Positions 37,526 to 51,567 are shown, counted from the first letter of the stretch. The stretch: 64,000 nucleotides of DNA from Apostichopus japonicus (GCF_037975245.1 NC_092562.1:18119521-18183520); one strand, 5' to 3'. Program-made: numbers and translations. The notes: generated by a model not told the origin, from the sequence alone.

Positions 37526-37608
37526 TGTACTTCAAACTTTTTGAGTTTCTTCAATTGGTCATACAACTGCTTCGTGGAACTTGAAGAAAAACTGTTGCAA
37601 ACAGATCT
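37526..37608 (-). CDS. Possible exon upstream of 36,356
   Basis: An 83-nt exon with strong borders: TTGATTCAACAG before it and AGTACA|GTAAGTG after it. It is open as RSVCNSFSSSSTKQLYDQLK then KLKKFEVQ and shares phase with the next exon. In reading 2 of that exon it would be 5' untranslated. Upstream exons were not identified; the KRBA2-like exon at 39,763 is on the same strand but joins only in a frame that stops after 16 codons. Confidence 0.35.
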
Positions 37609-38123
37609 CTGTTGAATCAAAGCAAAGAACACAATCATAGCACACTGGAAACTTACTTAACCATGAATTGTAAAAATAGGCCTTACGAAAATATTTTGAA
37701 AAACTTGCCACTTGGCCAGTGTAAGGGATTCCCTCTCTCCTTCAGCTATCATAGCACAGAAAATTCCTTGGGAATATTATTATAATATTACTCATATTAC
37801 TAGCAATATTGTGAGCAATGCCATGTGCTTCTTTCACATAGCATTAATTCAATGATGTAACATGAGCTGTTTTTTTCATGAATCTGACATAATTTATAGT
37901 TATAGGGTGTACAACTTACTCGATCTTAGTAAAGCAGTGTGATGTGACAAACAATAAATTTGCAATATCACAGGCTATCCTGAAATGATGATGACCTCAA
38001 TAACAGGTTTCTTTTAATAATTGTGATACATCAACATACTAAATATGACATCTGTCCTTTTGAAATATTGTGTAAAACATGGTTTTCACAATTTGAACCC
38101 TCAAACGATCCATTGACCTCGGC

Positions 38124-39192
<1,069 letters not shown>

Positions 39193-39762
39193 ACCTCGGC
39201 CCACAACATTAGGCTTCTGACCCAAATGACCTTTGACCTCAAACAATACAAAACCCTTCTTGTACTCAACAATGTACTCTTTTGCACAAACTATGGGATC
39301 AATCTAAGCTTCGATTCTTGAGATATCGTGTTTACAATGTGGGCGGTACACACACGCCAGCATGAATGAATAGGTTACAATTATTATCAAAGCCAGGAAA
39401 GCTGCTCTTCAGAAGTTGAACATTATATTGCAGAGTTTCAAACTGACATCACATAAAATTATCTTCTCGAAACTAAAACAAATGAAGTTTAATTTCTGAA
39501 AACAATTGTCAGGAAACTGAAGTTTTCTTCTAATTAACTTATTCCTGTCTTTATTATTGTTGAATGGTTAATTTGTAGGGCCATTAAGTCGAAACTGATA
39601 CATTGTGTGAAGACAGCTACAGTTCTTTACCCTCACATAAGCCAGCAAATACTCAGAACTGATTAAGTTGCTGATTATTTTTAAGGAAATTCTGGAGGAA
39701 TCATGCCAATCCTCCTCCTCCCCCACCCCCCCCCAAAAAAAAATACTGCATCGAAATCTTAC

Positions 39763-42700
39763 TTGTGCAAAATTCTTTAAGTGAAATTAAATTGAATTTC
39801 TTCTTCTGAGGAAGGCCTGTGGTACTGTTAATATGTGTGTACAGTCCTTTCTCATTCACAGCCTTCACTTCATACGGCCCAATTAGCCGAGAGTTTTCAA
39901 GCTTCCCTCCTATCGGGCATCCTTTCTAGCATTCCGCACGAGAACACTGGAACCAACTTCGAAGCTCTGAATAAAATAAAATCCAGCAGATATACGTAAA
40001 CATTATAATACAATGCATATGTTGCCATTCATTTAACTACAACTTCAATGTACAACATAGCATTATATAATTACCTTTTTTGGTGCCTATTATCCAAATT
40101 CTTTTTTTGCCGTTCTTGGGCTTTGCCAATATTTTCTTTCACAACACCTTTGATTATGTCCCACGACTGTGACATGAGTTGAACAACCCTCTCCCGCTGT
40201 GCATCGCTGCAGTCTGTACTTAGGAGCTTCTGGTTGGACAATGGAGTCTTCAATGTCGACTGGTAGCATTGCTCTCTGGATATATGAAGATAAATTAACA
40301 ATCAATTATTCACAAGACTTTGTTGACTGAAGAATAAATAAATTTTTATATATTTTATTTTCACTATTAAGACCATTGAACCAGAAATTTGAGTCACATC
40401 ACATACTCCAACCAGCACAAATATAAAACCCTTATATATATTCTGTGCTGTTTTACGTCCAACTTGCATACCAGCCAATTATGATAAATATATAGTATAT
40501 GAAAAACAAAACCAATGTCAGTGGCATTAATTGCATGTATCTTTTAAATTAATGGGCATGCATTTACAGTTTAATGAATGTTCATATTTTGTACTTGCTG
40601 CAGAGTGTACCATATACAGGGTTAATATTTATTTGTTTAGATATTGTAACTTAAATTGGGTTATTGATGGTCCTCTATTTAGCAGTTTTTCCCAGGACCT
40701 GGGATGTGTCAAATTAGATGTTATCATACAGAGGACTGGTGTAGCTATGCAAGATTTATCCAAACTCTCTTATCCCTGATTGCTTTTCTCTGTATATGGC
40801 CTTAGCAAATGTAAATCTCTATTCAGCAATGGTAGGTTTAAATTATTACAAACCTTCCAAACATCACAGCAAAAGGTGAAAGACCTATTGAACCATGTTT
40901 GGCTGTATGGTACCCCATGAGAATTGAAGACAGCATTTCATCTCAGTCATCTTGGTTTTCATTGACAACCTTGATGAGTGACCTTTGCAGAGTATGGTTG
41001 AATCTTTCATCAAGCCCATTGGTATGTGGGTGGTAGCTAGAGGATTCTCTGTGTTACACCCCTATCATGTCAAACAGGGACTTGTTCAGAGCATTAACAA
41101 ATTCTCCTCTCTGGTCTGAGATGACAATTTTCATGCACCCAAATCTAAATAAATGGAAACATTTAAATAACTATTGTTAAAGTATTGATTACGAGTAATG
41201 TAATGAACTACTGGCATCTGCAGAATGGCTGCATGGTTTAATCAGGAAATCATTTCAGCACTGATTTCAAAAAAAAATAAGTTAAAAGCACTGACCATAG
41301 GCTAACATTTTATTGACATTAACTTAAAAAACAACTTCTATAAATTCCTGTAACCATTTGGCCGCTTTCTGGGTCACAGTTAAAACAGTGCAAATGCAGG
41401 TCTGCGTAACTAATTCCATGTAAAGTAGATGGATATTTACCTGGCCATGGTTTCAAACAGAAAGTTTGCAACAGTTTTTGCTGTTTTGTTTCTTACAGCA
41501 ACAGCCTCTGGCCATTTTGAAAAATAGTCACATAGGGCTTATATGATGTACTTATTTCCATTGATGGTCTCTGGAAGGGGTCCAATCATATCCACACCCA
41601 TCTAAAAAAAGAAGTAAAATGGCATTCAGAACCATACACAATCTAATCATACAACTGATGTTCAAGTGATTTATATCTGAGTTTTGTAAAATGCTAAACA
41701 TTCAATTGTTTTTATTTTTTTTATTGTACCTCACACTGGAAGACTCTGTTACCAATTTATTTCTTCATTACCAAACCTATTACTTACTGACTTGTCAAAC
41801 CCAACTGTTATATGGAAGTCCAATGGGAAATCTCTGAAGTGAGATGCAAATCACATGCAGTGATCTAGCTGACAATCTAGCTGGTAATTGTCACTAGGGA
41901 CTATCATAGGCCATGTAACTATTTTCATCACCTTTGAATGTGGGGTGGGGGGGGGGACAGATGTATAAGTACCTGGATGAGTGATCGATAGTTAGTCAGA
42001 AAATTGCCTTGGAAAATGTCAGTGAGATGACAGGGTTACACCTAACTGATGTAGGAAGCATACATTGGTACAACCATGGAGTTTACCTCCATCGTACAAC
42101 CTGTACTTTGGTATATATATATTGTAAGCATTTAGAAATGTTAGAAATTAATCTTTGAAGGGAATTTGCAGAATTTTTTATATTAATGACAGAAATTCAC
42201 ACTGTAGAGTTACAGTATGGAAGGAAAGACTTCTTGGTTATTAACCAAGTAGCAAATTTTACTTAAATAGATGTTGAAATAAGCATATGGGTTCATTGGG
42301 GATGAATTTTGGACAAAAGGATATGGCTTTGTTGGTACTTTAGTTATGAACTGCATATGAATGTACTACCTAGGACATTTTCTCGGATACTTCTTTATGA
42401 CAACAATTCAACTACTGAACTCTGTTATGTTCATGTGTCATTCTTACTTCATATCACAATTCAGTTTTCTTTTCATTTTGAAATTCATATCAGATAATTA
42501 TGAAGTCCTATGTAAAGGTTTTCCTGTTGCTTTAATTATACGCAGCTAAAAAAAATACCAACATGTGTTCTGAGCGGAATTTGTGCTTATGGCTGCAGTA
42601 CATGAAAATTCGCGACGGTACTGCAAGTCATTAAGTCTACTGAATAAACCACCATCATGATCATCTTTAATATATGCTTAGTAAATTATAACTTTAAGAA

Positions 42701-44883
42701 CAAATGAATGAGCTAGATCTTTCATTCTCTGGGCAATCTCCACACATACTCCTTATACTCTTGCACTGGCCAACAAAGGGATGCAAACTTTAAGCATCGG
42801 TTGATAACTTGATATGCATATGGTGAATGACTTTGCAGTTACAATCATACAAACAAATATTGCTTTTAGATGACAAAAAACAAAGTGATTTAGTAATAAC
42901 TGTGCCGCTTGTGAACAGTATTTTCCACCCAGGCCTAGCATTTATAAGCTGAACGCATAAGGTGGTCCATATGTATTCCATTGACATGTAAGGCCTATGG
43001 GCTAGGATAGGTATTTGAAGAAAATACATGTTACACAACTTCCATTGCAGATTCCATCAAAATCAGGTGTACATGTGCCTCCTGCTGAAATGCCGATGAA
43101 AATAATACTTAGGTGGTGAAATTGTCACCACTCGTGTCCTACAAGGACTCTTACAGAAATAGAAATGAACCGGTATTTCTATTGATTTAGCCACCTTCTC
43201 AGATCCCTTTCTTTCAAATTAGGGTCTTATACCAAAATACTCCTATCATTTGGTCAAATAAGTTCATGATAACATGTGGGATAAAACGAAAGCAAATTGT
43301 TGTGCATTTTTATTTGCTCTTTTTTCAATTGTTTTCTCAACACCCAGCTATCCTCCTGAATAGAAATTTATTCACCCACCCTAAAATTTGTCAAAGAGAT
43401 TACACTAGGCCTATATTAGTTTTTAGGTCCATTCTGGTCACTATTTTAGCAATACTACAGTATATCACCAAGCAGTGTCTTCATGTGATAATACATTGCA
43501 AATTTAATATAAATGATATAAACTTGGTTTAACCATGGAGCTATAATCCCAGGTTTATAGCTCCATGGTTTAACCTGCACTAATTTAATTGCAACATTGT
43601 TTTGTGCATATATTAACAACCTTAATTACTGTGGTAGAATGTTTAATGAATATTCATACCAAAACCATGTACATGTTTGCATAATTAAAATATCACCAGC
43701 AAAAAGGCCCATTAAATCGCACATTATTAGCCAACACAGCTAACCTTCTGACAATGAAGTGATGGGCAGGTGGCCAACTGATTACCTATAGCATATATTC
43801 GACCTGCTGCAGTGTCTGTGCACATCCCGGCACCAATGTATTAAAAAAATATGGGAAAACCTCTAAAAAGAAAGAGATAATAAAGTAACACTCATTAATT
43901 TAATTGATCCTCCAAAATGGACAAGACAGGGACCCCCCCCCCTCTCCCTTGCTACCTTGTGTTTTAACTAGTAAGGGGACTAATCCCAGGACATATCTTT
44001 CAGAAAATCTGAAAAGTCCTATCCTGAAGATTTCTTTTTGTTTGTTACCTAGCAATTTCAAACACATAATCATTATCATTGAAATTAAAAGCTTGTATAC
44101 TCATGGTAGCATGGGTACACACTACACAGCTGATATGTAACTGACAGCTGATCCGGAAGATTTGGAAGCTACCACAGTAACATAAATTATACCAAGTAGG
44201 CTTTATTTCAGAGATTGCCAATCGGAGTGGCTTAAATTTGAATAAAGCAAATTATTTGCAAATAGGGTTAACTCTCGAAATCCTACTCCTAGGCTACAGC
44301 AGGCTAGCCTATAGTAGCCTAATACTATTCGTGTCTTGCCGACTAATTATGCATCACGATATTCTCTAACACTAATAAAGTTTAGACTTTTCAGTTCTAC
44401 TCTTAGGTGATTACAAATAATAAAATATACCTATAATCTGCAAGGCCCAAATGGCCAATGCACTTAGTTCAAGTTATATGCATATCTATGGAATCATTTT
44501 GGCCTGACTTTGGAATCCGTACCATATGAATGTGCAAGCTTAATTCGAATCGGCAGAATAACAACTGTATAATCCGGCTGAACGTTTTCTTCAGTGGAAA
44601 TAATTCCTAAAAGTTTTATACAAATAAACAAATAATACACTTACCGCCAACCCTTCTTGTAAGCTTTAATTTTAGGGGCTTTGGCCAAGGGCCTATCTTC
44701 GTTGCCATGTGGGCCGACGTAAACTAGATCGGCACCTCCCGTCAGTCTAAAGCTCTTCGATCTTCCCCTTATCGATCTTTCTAGATTTAACGTAGACTTT
44801 TCAGGGTACAGTCCTGACGAAAGATATTTTCCAATGATAATGTAGGCCTACTCGTCATCGGTATCCACCTCAGGAGAAGCCAT
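39763..44883 (-). pseudogene. KRBA2-like (Gypsy-integrase-derived) gene, copy 1
   Basis: Five exon-like blocks on the minus strand, all with GT..AG borders. 44,645-44,883: N-terminus MASPEVDTDDE, then an in-frame TAG, then GKYLSSGLYPEKSTLN. 41,441-41,601: integrase core start GVDMIGPLPETINGNKY..DYFSKWPEA, with a stop after NKYII. 40,854-41,144: core continued, ISDQRGEF and NGLDERFNHTLQ, with two stops. 40,075-40,275: a linker with a frameshift. 39,763-39,966: C-terminal domain FEVGSSVLVRNARKDAR..LGPYEVKAV, with two stops. The pieces resemble the intron-containing KRAB-A domain-containing protein 2-like genes of invertebrates, derived from Gypsy retrotransposons. The zinc-binding N-terminal integrase part is missing. 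Not functional. Confidence 0.75.
41640..44640. other. Intron of KRBA2-like copy 1, no gene seen
   Basis: AT-rich. It is absent from the second copy at 57-61 kb. It contains a G run (41,942-41,955) and a C run (43,935-43,945) and no recognisable exon. Confidence 0.45.
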
Positions 44884-45679
44884 CTTGTAATATCAGATCG
44901 GGCTAAGTAAGCTAACGGTCTCAACTCTTAATGCAATTACTGTGCGTGCAAATATTCAACTACTAAGAAATTTTGGTCCTGCGACATGTAACGTTAACGA
45001 CGTAGACGGCACATTCGGCTTACTTCACTGAGTAAACAGCAGTATACATTTTACAGTAGAATGCAAATACGCATGTGTGAAATAAAAACTTTGTCACACC
45101 TAGAACGTAGAGCGGGAGATTTCCACATTTCCCGCGTACTGAATAAAATATATTGACTCTGACTAGGAGTTTTTCCATAACAACTCCCTGCTCTGACCCC
45201 GGATTTGACCTCCATGCTCCGGATGGCGGGGAACTTTCCGCCGCCGCGTACCGGTTGAAATACATTTACCTTCAACCTACATGGTTGATCTTTCTCCAAC
45301 GTTTAGAAATTCCGACCTTCCAAACAACTACCCTAATGGTAGTAACGATTGATAAGCAGCAGAGTCAGACAGACATGACTAATTAGTTCGGAAGATAAGT
45401 TTAACATTCATTATGCAGCCTTCTGACAGTCGACGATCGAAATAGAGCGGACAGCGTCCCTCTGGAGTGTAGTCTCCATGATAATAATAACATTTTGCCG
45501 CCTCTTCCCACAACAGTCGACACTGGAAGTATTAGTTATGCTTTAACCGAGTTTTGAGGGTGCATGCTGACCGATATATAACATTGTCAACCTGGTCTTC
45601 GCTAGTAAATTACCTCCTTTTAAGTAATAAGGGAACATATATAGGGCCAGAAATGTTTGTCACTCAACAGAACCACGTT

Positions 45680-45830
45680 AAAGCTCTTTAAAGAGAACCC
45701 GGACACTTTCCACGGTGGCGTAGAAAGCAAGGGAAAGTGTCCCTGAGACACTATTCACGCAAATGAGACACTATTTCCTAGTAATAAGTGTCCTACGGAC
45801 GCCCGGACACTCATTACTGCCACACTTGCA
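45680..45830. repeat. Relative of the GTCCG palindromic element at 32,134
   Basis: Contains GGACGCCCGGACACT (near 45,797), the reverse complement of AGTGTCCGGGCGTC at 32,140, plus CCCGGACACTTTCC near 45,685 and repeated GAGACACTATT. A decayed copy. Confidence 0.5.
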
Positions 45831-46293
45831 CCCAAGCAAATGCACCCCATCAATATTTGAAACAAACCACCGCCCCGGATCACATTGTCCAGAATAGTGA
45901 CAATCCCGCTTCCCCCTCCCCCCAACAACCCTTCTATCCCTGTTCTCCCTCTGAAAAGATCAAACATTTGCTAAATAAATAGCAAACAAACAAAGGATGA
46001 CTAACTTCTGATAATTCCATCTGAAGGACATTTTAGATTTAGATTTTTTTGTTTCTGGAAAGTGCTAAAATCAAAACATTTTCATCACCTTGGCAAGTGC
46101 CTCTTCGATGTCTTGAATTGTCAAAGTACCCAAATTGCCCAAAAGTAAGGATTGTGTCAGGTGATTCTGTCAAACGGTTGATGTGCCTACCACCAATTAC
46201 ATGTCACTACTACTCACACGTATCTTCCTCTTGTAGCCCTCGTCTTCCCCTTCCTCTTTCTCTCCCCAGTCGGCGTGCTCTAACTTGGGCTAC

Positions 46294-46514
46294 CTCCACC
46301 TTGGAGTATGTATTTGGCGTGTTCAGCCATTTCGTCTTCTCATGGCCTGCTGTCTGTTCAACATCTTGATCGGTGACTCGTATCTGCTCTTCTCAAATTC
46401 ATTGTCGTAGATGTAGGTGAAGTTGGTGGAGGCTGCTGGGTAGGCGACGTGGCTCTTGGGCTTCAGTTCGTGTCTCACAAACGGCTGGCGGTACACGTTG
46501 CCTGTTATGTAACC
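46294..46514 (-). CDS. ADD1: Adducin exon (end of neck), with a frameshift
   Basis: Acceptor TTTGTTACAG, then GYITGNVYRQPFVRHELKPK, SHVAYPAASTNFTYIYDNEF and EKSRYESPIKMLNRQQ, which follow the adducin pattern of LDNLGYRTGYPYR and downstream blocks. After RRR the frame reads N-G-stop, but one base over it continues WLNTPNTYSKVE to a donor GAG|GTAGCC at 46,293. Adducins have a TRWLNS-type sequence at this point, so a single A appears to be missing from an A run near 46,330. This could be a real lesion or a homopolymer error in the assembly. Exon length is 221 nt, one short of a multiple of three, as expected from the missing base. Confidence 0.75.
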
Positions 46515-47320
46515 CTGTAACAAATTAAAAAAGTTCCTGGGATCAAAATTTTTGTGCTGGTTGCAGATCTAAGTCACTCTTACATCTAACATCAGCAGCA
46601 CAACATTCCTCCATCTTTGTCTTCTTTGCGGTTTTACTCTTGAAATGATTACATATCAAGTCTCCCACAAGTATCTCTTTGAAAATCTCACACATTCGCT
46701 GTGTTTGGTGCATTCAGGACAAACTAATTGAAACATTCCGTTTCTATGCCATTTCCATGATATACGGCACAATTTTGGATGCAGGTGATCTTGAAAATAT
46801 TTTCAAAATGGGTGGGGTGTGCGACAGATCACTTGTAGGGAGCTTCATGAAGCTCCCCAAACCGATGAAGTATCGATTGTGTTCAATAGCATATGAAACC
46901 ATTCTGATTATTAAGTCAAGAGCTTGCCAATACTTTATATATATATATATTGAATCTAAGAGAGTATCAAGCTGTAACAATTAGAGTTTCAAGTAAGACA
47001 CAAATCAAATCGAATGGTGTATCCAACCATCCTGATACGTCAAAGCTGTTTACTTTGACTGAACGAAGCTACCTGCTTATCCACACTGACTTCCTACAAC
47101 TCACTTCTCACTGAATTATCTCACTTAATAAAGAGTATTAGCTTGGTACACATATGATCAAAAACCTCATACGTTAACTAGCGACGCCATCGGTTGGCAA
47201 TTAGCATAGTAAATGCTTGCTATGTCTGCCCAGATCTTTAAATGCAAATAAGGCTAGTTGGTCTGCTGCACAGACGTTGCAGGCCAAGTGAGTTGGAATT
47301 TTTGCATTTTGAAATCTTAC

Positions 47321-47485
47321 CATATTGTCCAAATGTCTCATCATGGCTTTCAACTCCAGTTCACCGACCTTCAGTTTGTTTCCTGTCTCACTGACCCCAC
47401 CTGCGTCCTTGGCAGTCCCTTCGCCAACCTTGTCTCTGACTTCATCCGGTAGGTGGATGACATTATCCAGGCCTACGGCATGTAT
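47321..47485 (-). CDS. ADD1: Adducin exon (core end to neck)
   Basis: 165 nt, 55 codons, phase 0 both sides. Acceptor ATTCGTGACAG, donor AATATG|GTAAGA. It reads IHAVGLDNVIHLPDEVRDKV..ETGNKLKVGELELKAMMRHL and DNM. The GLDN block and the ELELKAMMRHLDNM helix match the end of the aldolase-like head and the neck oligomerisation region of adducins (vertebrate EFEALMRMLDNLGY). It joins the exon at 46,514 in frame as LDNM-GYITG. No lesions. Confidence 0.85.
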
Positions 47486-48721
47486 CTGTCACGAATAATT
47501 AGCATACGGTAAAGCGTTTGAATGCAGTTTGTTGTTACATTATCGAACACAAGTCTTACGAGCGACTCTTTTATTCTCTCTTATTCCTCCTTTGTCGTTT
47601 CTCGTCGCTGACTTTGCTCTGCTGGTCCTAACACTAATAAGGAGATTCTTATATTTGTCATCTTGTATATGCCATCCGAGGAATGAAACTCAACAATTTC
47701 ATATAAGAGGACGACAACATCGTACATGATTTGCCGAAGAAACCATCCGTTTGGCGTTCATGCTTCAAAAATACAAGACCCACTAAAGAGTCGTTTTTAG
47801 CTTAAATCCGTTTTGAACTTTCGTCCTTTTGATGAAACCTTTGAATCCTTCTCAATTGAAGCATTGTCTTCCATATCTCTGTCAAGGGACAAAAGAGCTA
47901 AATACTGCCATTACAGAACAAACACAGAAATTCACTTCTCCTTCAACAGGCAAATATTTGAGCAACTGTCTGTCTGGGCAATAATACTTCATTTGTTCCT
48001 ACCCAACAACAAAAATTTGTCTGTCAACAAAACTGGACCAAACTTGGCTATTTGATAATTTGCTCTTTAATGAACATAAAGATGTCAACTTCTCTATGGT
48101 GGATATAACCAATGCCTGGATTCTGCAAAGCACCTTGATAGCAAATAGGCAAAAGCATTATGTACAATATGTATGAGGTACAATAGAAGCATTGTAACAC
48201 TATCAGGAAAACGGAAGTTTGTGTTTATAAGCCTCTTCTCCAAACGATTTGATACAGAATCCTGTGGACGCCTGCGGGCGCAAGCTGAGCTCATCAAACT
48301 TACAAAGACTCTCAGGAGCATCCCAGCTTTCCTTTAATGATGTTAGTGTCATCACATTAGTATTTATAATACGCTTTCTGGCCAAGGTGAAGTGCACAGG
48401 CGTGGCAGTATTTGAATATACCGCGGAGGATTGAAAACTGAAGCCTTTCTAAAATCTCATCGATCATATTCATAGACTTACTATTTTAGTATTCTGTGCT
48501 TAATACTCCCTTTTGAATAGATATTTATTCCTCTTGAATGTTATTCAACTTTTATTAGCAGATTGAATTTGAGTTAGCAGAAATAAATGTTTCAGTTTTT
48601 GAGTCGGACTAAATTTATTCCAGTCCTTGCAGCCCTACTGAACTTTATTAACATTAGGCTGAAACTTGGAAGAAAATAAATTTTATCCCACAGCGATAGG
48701 CCTAGGCCTAAATATCCAATA

Positions 48722-48941
48722 ATGAATGTTCAGAACTTGCTGCAGTTATCCAAGAATATGGAAAATATTGCTGACCCATCGAAGAAGACCAAGCCTCAAA
48801 AATGTGTTATTTATTGGATGAAAGATCAACAAGTTAGTACAGAGTCGGTGATGGACAAAGAAAATGCAACTGAAAATGCAGTCTGCTTGATAAAGTGGAG
48901 AGGAAAGGGGCCGTATTCTAGAAAAATCATCAAAATAAGTG
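48722..48941 (+). CDS. First coding exon of a small gene nested in the adducin intron
   Basis: Opens at ATG 48,722 and runs 73 codons plus one base to the donor AAGTG|GTATGT. It includes KPQKCVIYWMKDQQVSTESV and NAVCLIKWRGKGPYSRKIIK. A CV.YW..D..VS..... followed by a WRGK.Y..KI pattern is common at the N-terminus of BEN-domain proteins, so I suggest kinship there, though the BEN domain itself is absent. The strand is opposite to adducin. No TATA box is obvious upstream; AGGCCTAGGCCTA lies just before the ATG. It joins exon 49,685-49,839 in phase. Confidence 0.5.
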
Positions 48942-49684
48942 GTATGTTGACCTTTTTTCTGTTTCATTTCTATGTGAAATCATTTGAAACTTTCTGACTG
49001 TGGCACAATAATCAAGTTCAACTTCTAATTTTCTCCTGTCTTGTGCCACGATAAACAGCCTATTTGCAGTTAATAAAATTAATAATCAAATTAAAATAAG
49101 ACAAGGCTACATGTGTAGTATATTTCTTGTTTAGGCCTAAACTTATAGGGTTACCACAGTTAAGCTTATTCTTATGGGTGCATGGGTCAATGCCTATGTT
49201 TGGTAATTATTTGGACATTCAGTACTTGGATTTTCCTAGTTTTACCTAGTAAAACTTCACGTTCAAGTCTGACGTTTCTCTTACCATACTACAGAGATTT
49301 TACTTACCATTGAAACAGCGTTATAAAAATGCAAAACATTTAAGTGTTGGGCATGCAGGGTTTAATGTGATTACATTTCTGTTTTTCATATGTGGTTATA
49401 TGCAAGGAGCCAAATTTTTCATCATTTTAATAATTATTACAGGGGGGGGGAGGGCTAGTAAGGTTATATATAAACTTTGTGACATGTTGTAAGACATGTG
49501 TAAACATGCTTGCTTGCAAAAAACGTGGGGTCTAAAGCCACCCATCTCTCCCCCGCGTTGCGACGTCCCTGTATTATGCACTGAATATTATATATTATAT
49601 TTTCCGTTTCTGGTGGGTGGTTAATGTGCCAATGTATATTTGTGCCCTATCATTATTAATTATTTCTATTTGTTTTATGTTCAG

Positions 49685-49839
49685 AGTACATTCACAGTAT
49701 GTGTGGCAGAAACCAGTGGACAGAGCCACAGCCACAAGAGATGAACAAACGGTTTGCATACAAGTGCACGAATGCTCCAAGATACACGAAATTGAAGAAG
49801 CTGTATTTTATTTTTGTTTTGTTTTGTTTTGTTTTGTAA
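49685..49839 (+). CDS. Second (last) exon of the nested small gene
   Basis: After TTTTATGTTCAG the frame continues (split Glu codon) as YIHSMCGRNQWTEPQPQEMN then KRFAYKCTNAPRYTKLKKLY and ends FIFVLFCFVL, stop TAA at 49,837. The total protein would be 124 residues. The last ten residues, all hydrophobic, come from a (TTTTG)n tract, so a short simple repeat supplies what looks like a C-terminal membrane anchor after a basic KLKK. An AATAAA follows 15 bp after the stop. The function is unknown. Confidence 0.5.
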
Positions 49840-49853
49840 TTTTATAGTTGTTG

Positions 49854-49859
49854 AATAAA
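49854..49859 (+). promoter_or_regulatory. Polyadenylation signal AATAAA
   Basis: Fifteen bases after the stop of the nested gene. It supports a real transcript end, although AATAAA is common in AT-rich DNA. Confidence 0.45.
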
Positions 49860-49934
49860 AAAGGAGACTTCAGAATTCTGGTTATTCTCATTATTTGTTT
49901 GGAGAGTTTTAATCAATAACTAGGACAACAAGCT

Positions 49935-50395
49935 GGCCAAATTCCTAACTCTCCTTACCTGGAACTGATTAGCATACAAGTATTCAATAAGTATTCCAGT
50001 AAGTATTCAGAAACCTGTAAAGCCTTCATAAAATAACTAATTAGCATGCAAGTATTTGAATACTAGCGAATAAGTATTCGAGTAACTATAAGTATTCATC
50101 AGAGCCGAATTATTTAAATTAGCAAATACTTATATGTAAATGAGCTAAGTATTCAAATAGCTATTCCAAATCTACTCGAATACCTATTCGAATACCTATT
50201 TGAATACCTAATAGGTATTCGAATACTTCACTCATTTTCATATTTTGGCTCTGACGAAGGCTTATAGTTATTCGTATTAGTATTGGAATACTTATTTTGT
50301 ACTGTGTGTTATATGGTAAATTTTCTGAATACTAAGGAAATCTTTGAATACTTTTTGAATACTTATCAACTATATTTGTGTTAGGTAAGGGTAAC
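49935..50395. mobile_element. Foldback element built of TTCGAA palindromes
   Basis: Filled with AAGTATTC, GTATTCGAATAC and related units, at 12-bp spacing in the cleanest part (50,170-50,226: GAATACCTATTC repeated). The two edges carry loosely inverted CCTTACCT (49,953) and AGGTAAGGG (50,383), each leading into AGTATTC. Arms are weaker than in the other elements, so borders are approximate. No coding capacity. Confidence 0.6.
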
Positions 50396-51567
50396 TTTAT
50401 TAGAAAGCCGATAATCCGCTTTGTAATGACCATCGTTTGTTACCCAGACTCGACAAAAAAAACCACAAACACACAACGATTGATAAAATTGTAGGTTGAC
50501 AAAACCCAGACAACCAACTCTTGATGCTGCAGGGAGAAGAGAGGACCAAGTACTCCCATTCCTGCCCATCAACACCCCCCACTTCCCCCACCACTTGAAA
50601 TCCTAACCCACTAGTAAAGTGTGTTGCTGAACCTTCAAGACATACAAATAGAAAACTCAATTATGACTTTCATGAATGATCTCTAAGGGAAATTTTTCCC
50701 ACAGTTTCAACTGGTAGCTTTTCTAAGGATTTACATTAGCCAAAAGACCCTGGTTTCCAAGGTCAATAATGAAACACATCTCCCAGGTGGGTTACCTTGC
50801 CCTTGGGGTCAGACATCAAAAAGAATATTATGGGAACTTTATCGCTGAATGTCAACATTATTAGTGCACATACATGTTAGAAAGCAAACATCCCCTACTA
50901 TCCCTTAATCCAAATCCATAAATCCGATTTGGAGTCGGCAAGTCGCATCAAGACTAGCAATTATTCCAGTCAAACATACTTTTTCAACCGCTGTTATTTT
51001 CTTTTCATTTCATGGAGCAGGCTTTGCTACTGCGGGTTGCTTTCTGCTGTTACTCAGAGCCTAGTTTGACTCAGGAAGTAGCAAACAAAAGTTTGTACAG
51101 AAGCGGAATCTTCGGGGGTGGAGAGAGTTGAGGAGAGTGTAATGACTACATATTGATACAGAAGTAGACTATGCTAATGGCAAAATCAAGTTCCGTGTAG
51201 GCTAGGAGATACAATCATTCCCAAGACAATAAAAATTCCAAATTGATTATATTGTTTGGAAACAGTTTGAAAATTTCAGATAACTTTTCTCAGAGGAGAG
51301 GGTCATAACAAAGATTAACTCAATCCATACCATTTACTTTGTGTTTCGAGTTGACTAATTTTGTCCATTTTCAACCCTAACCCCCTCCCCCCCTTACCCC
51401 ATTCCCGGCTCTTTAAAAAACAGCTTAAAAAAGGAAAAGGTCTCCAAAATATTCTGAAATGGAGGAGAATGAACAAACTGTAACATAAACAGAAAACATT
51501 TGGCCTCACACTGCTAAGTTTTACAAGCAATCCGACCACGTTGGACCAAGTCCAGCTAATTCTTTAC

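Noticed and set aside
47813-48434. Plus-strand frames such as MNFRPFDETFESF and RPASTGF-type antisense
   Set aside because: Short, in changing frames, without good splice borders; might be a decayed repeat but nothing recognisable.
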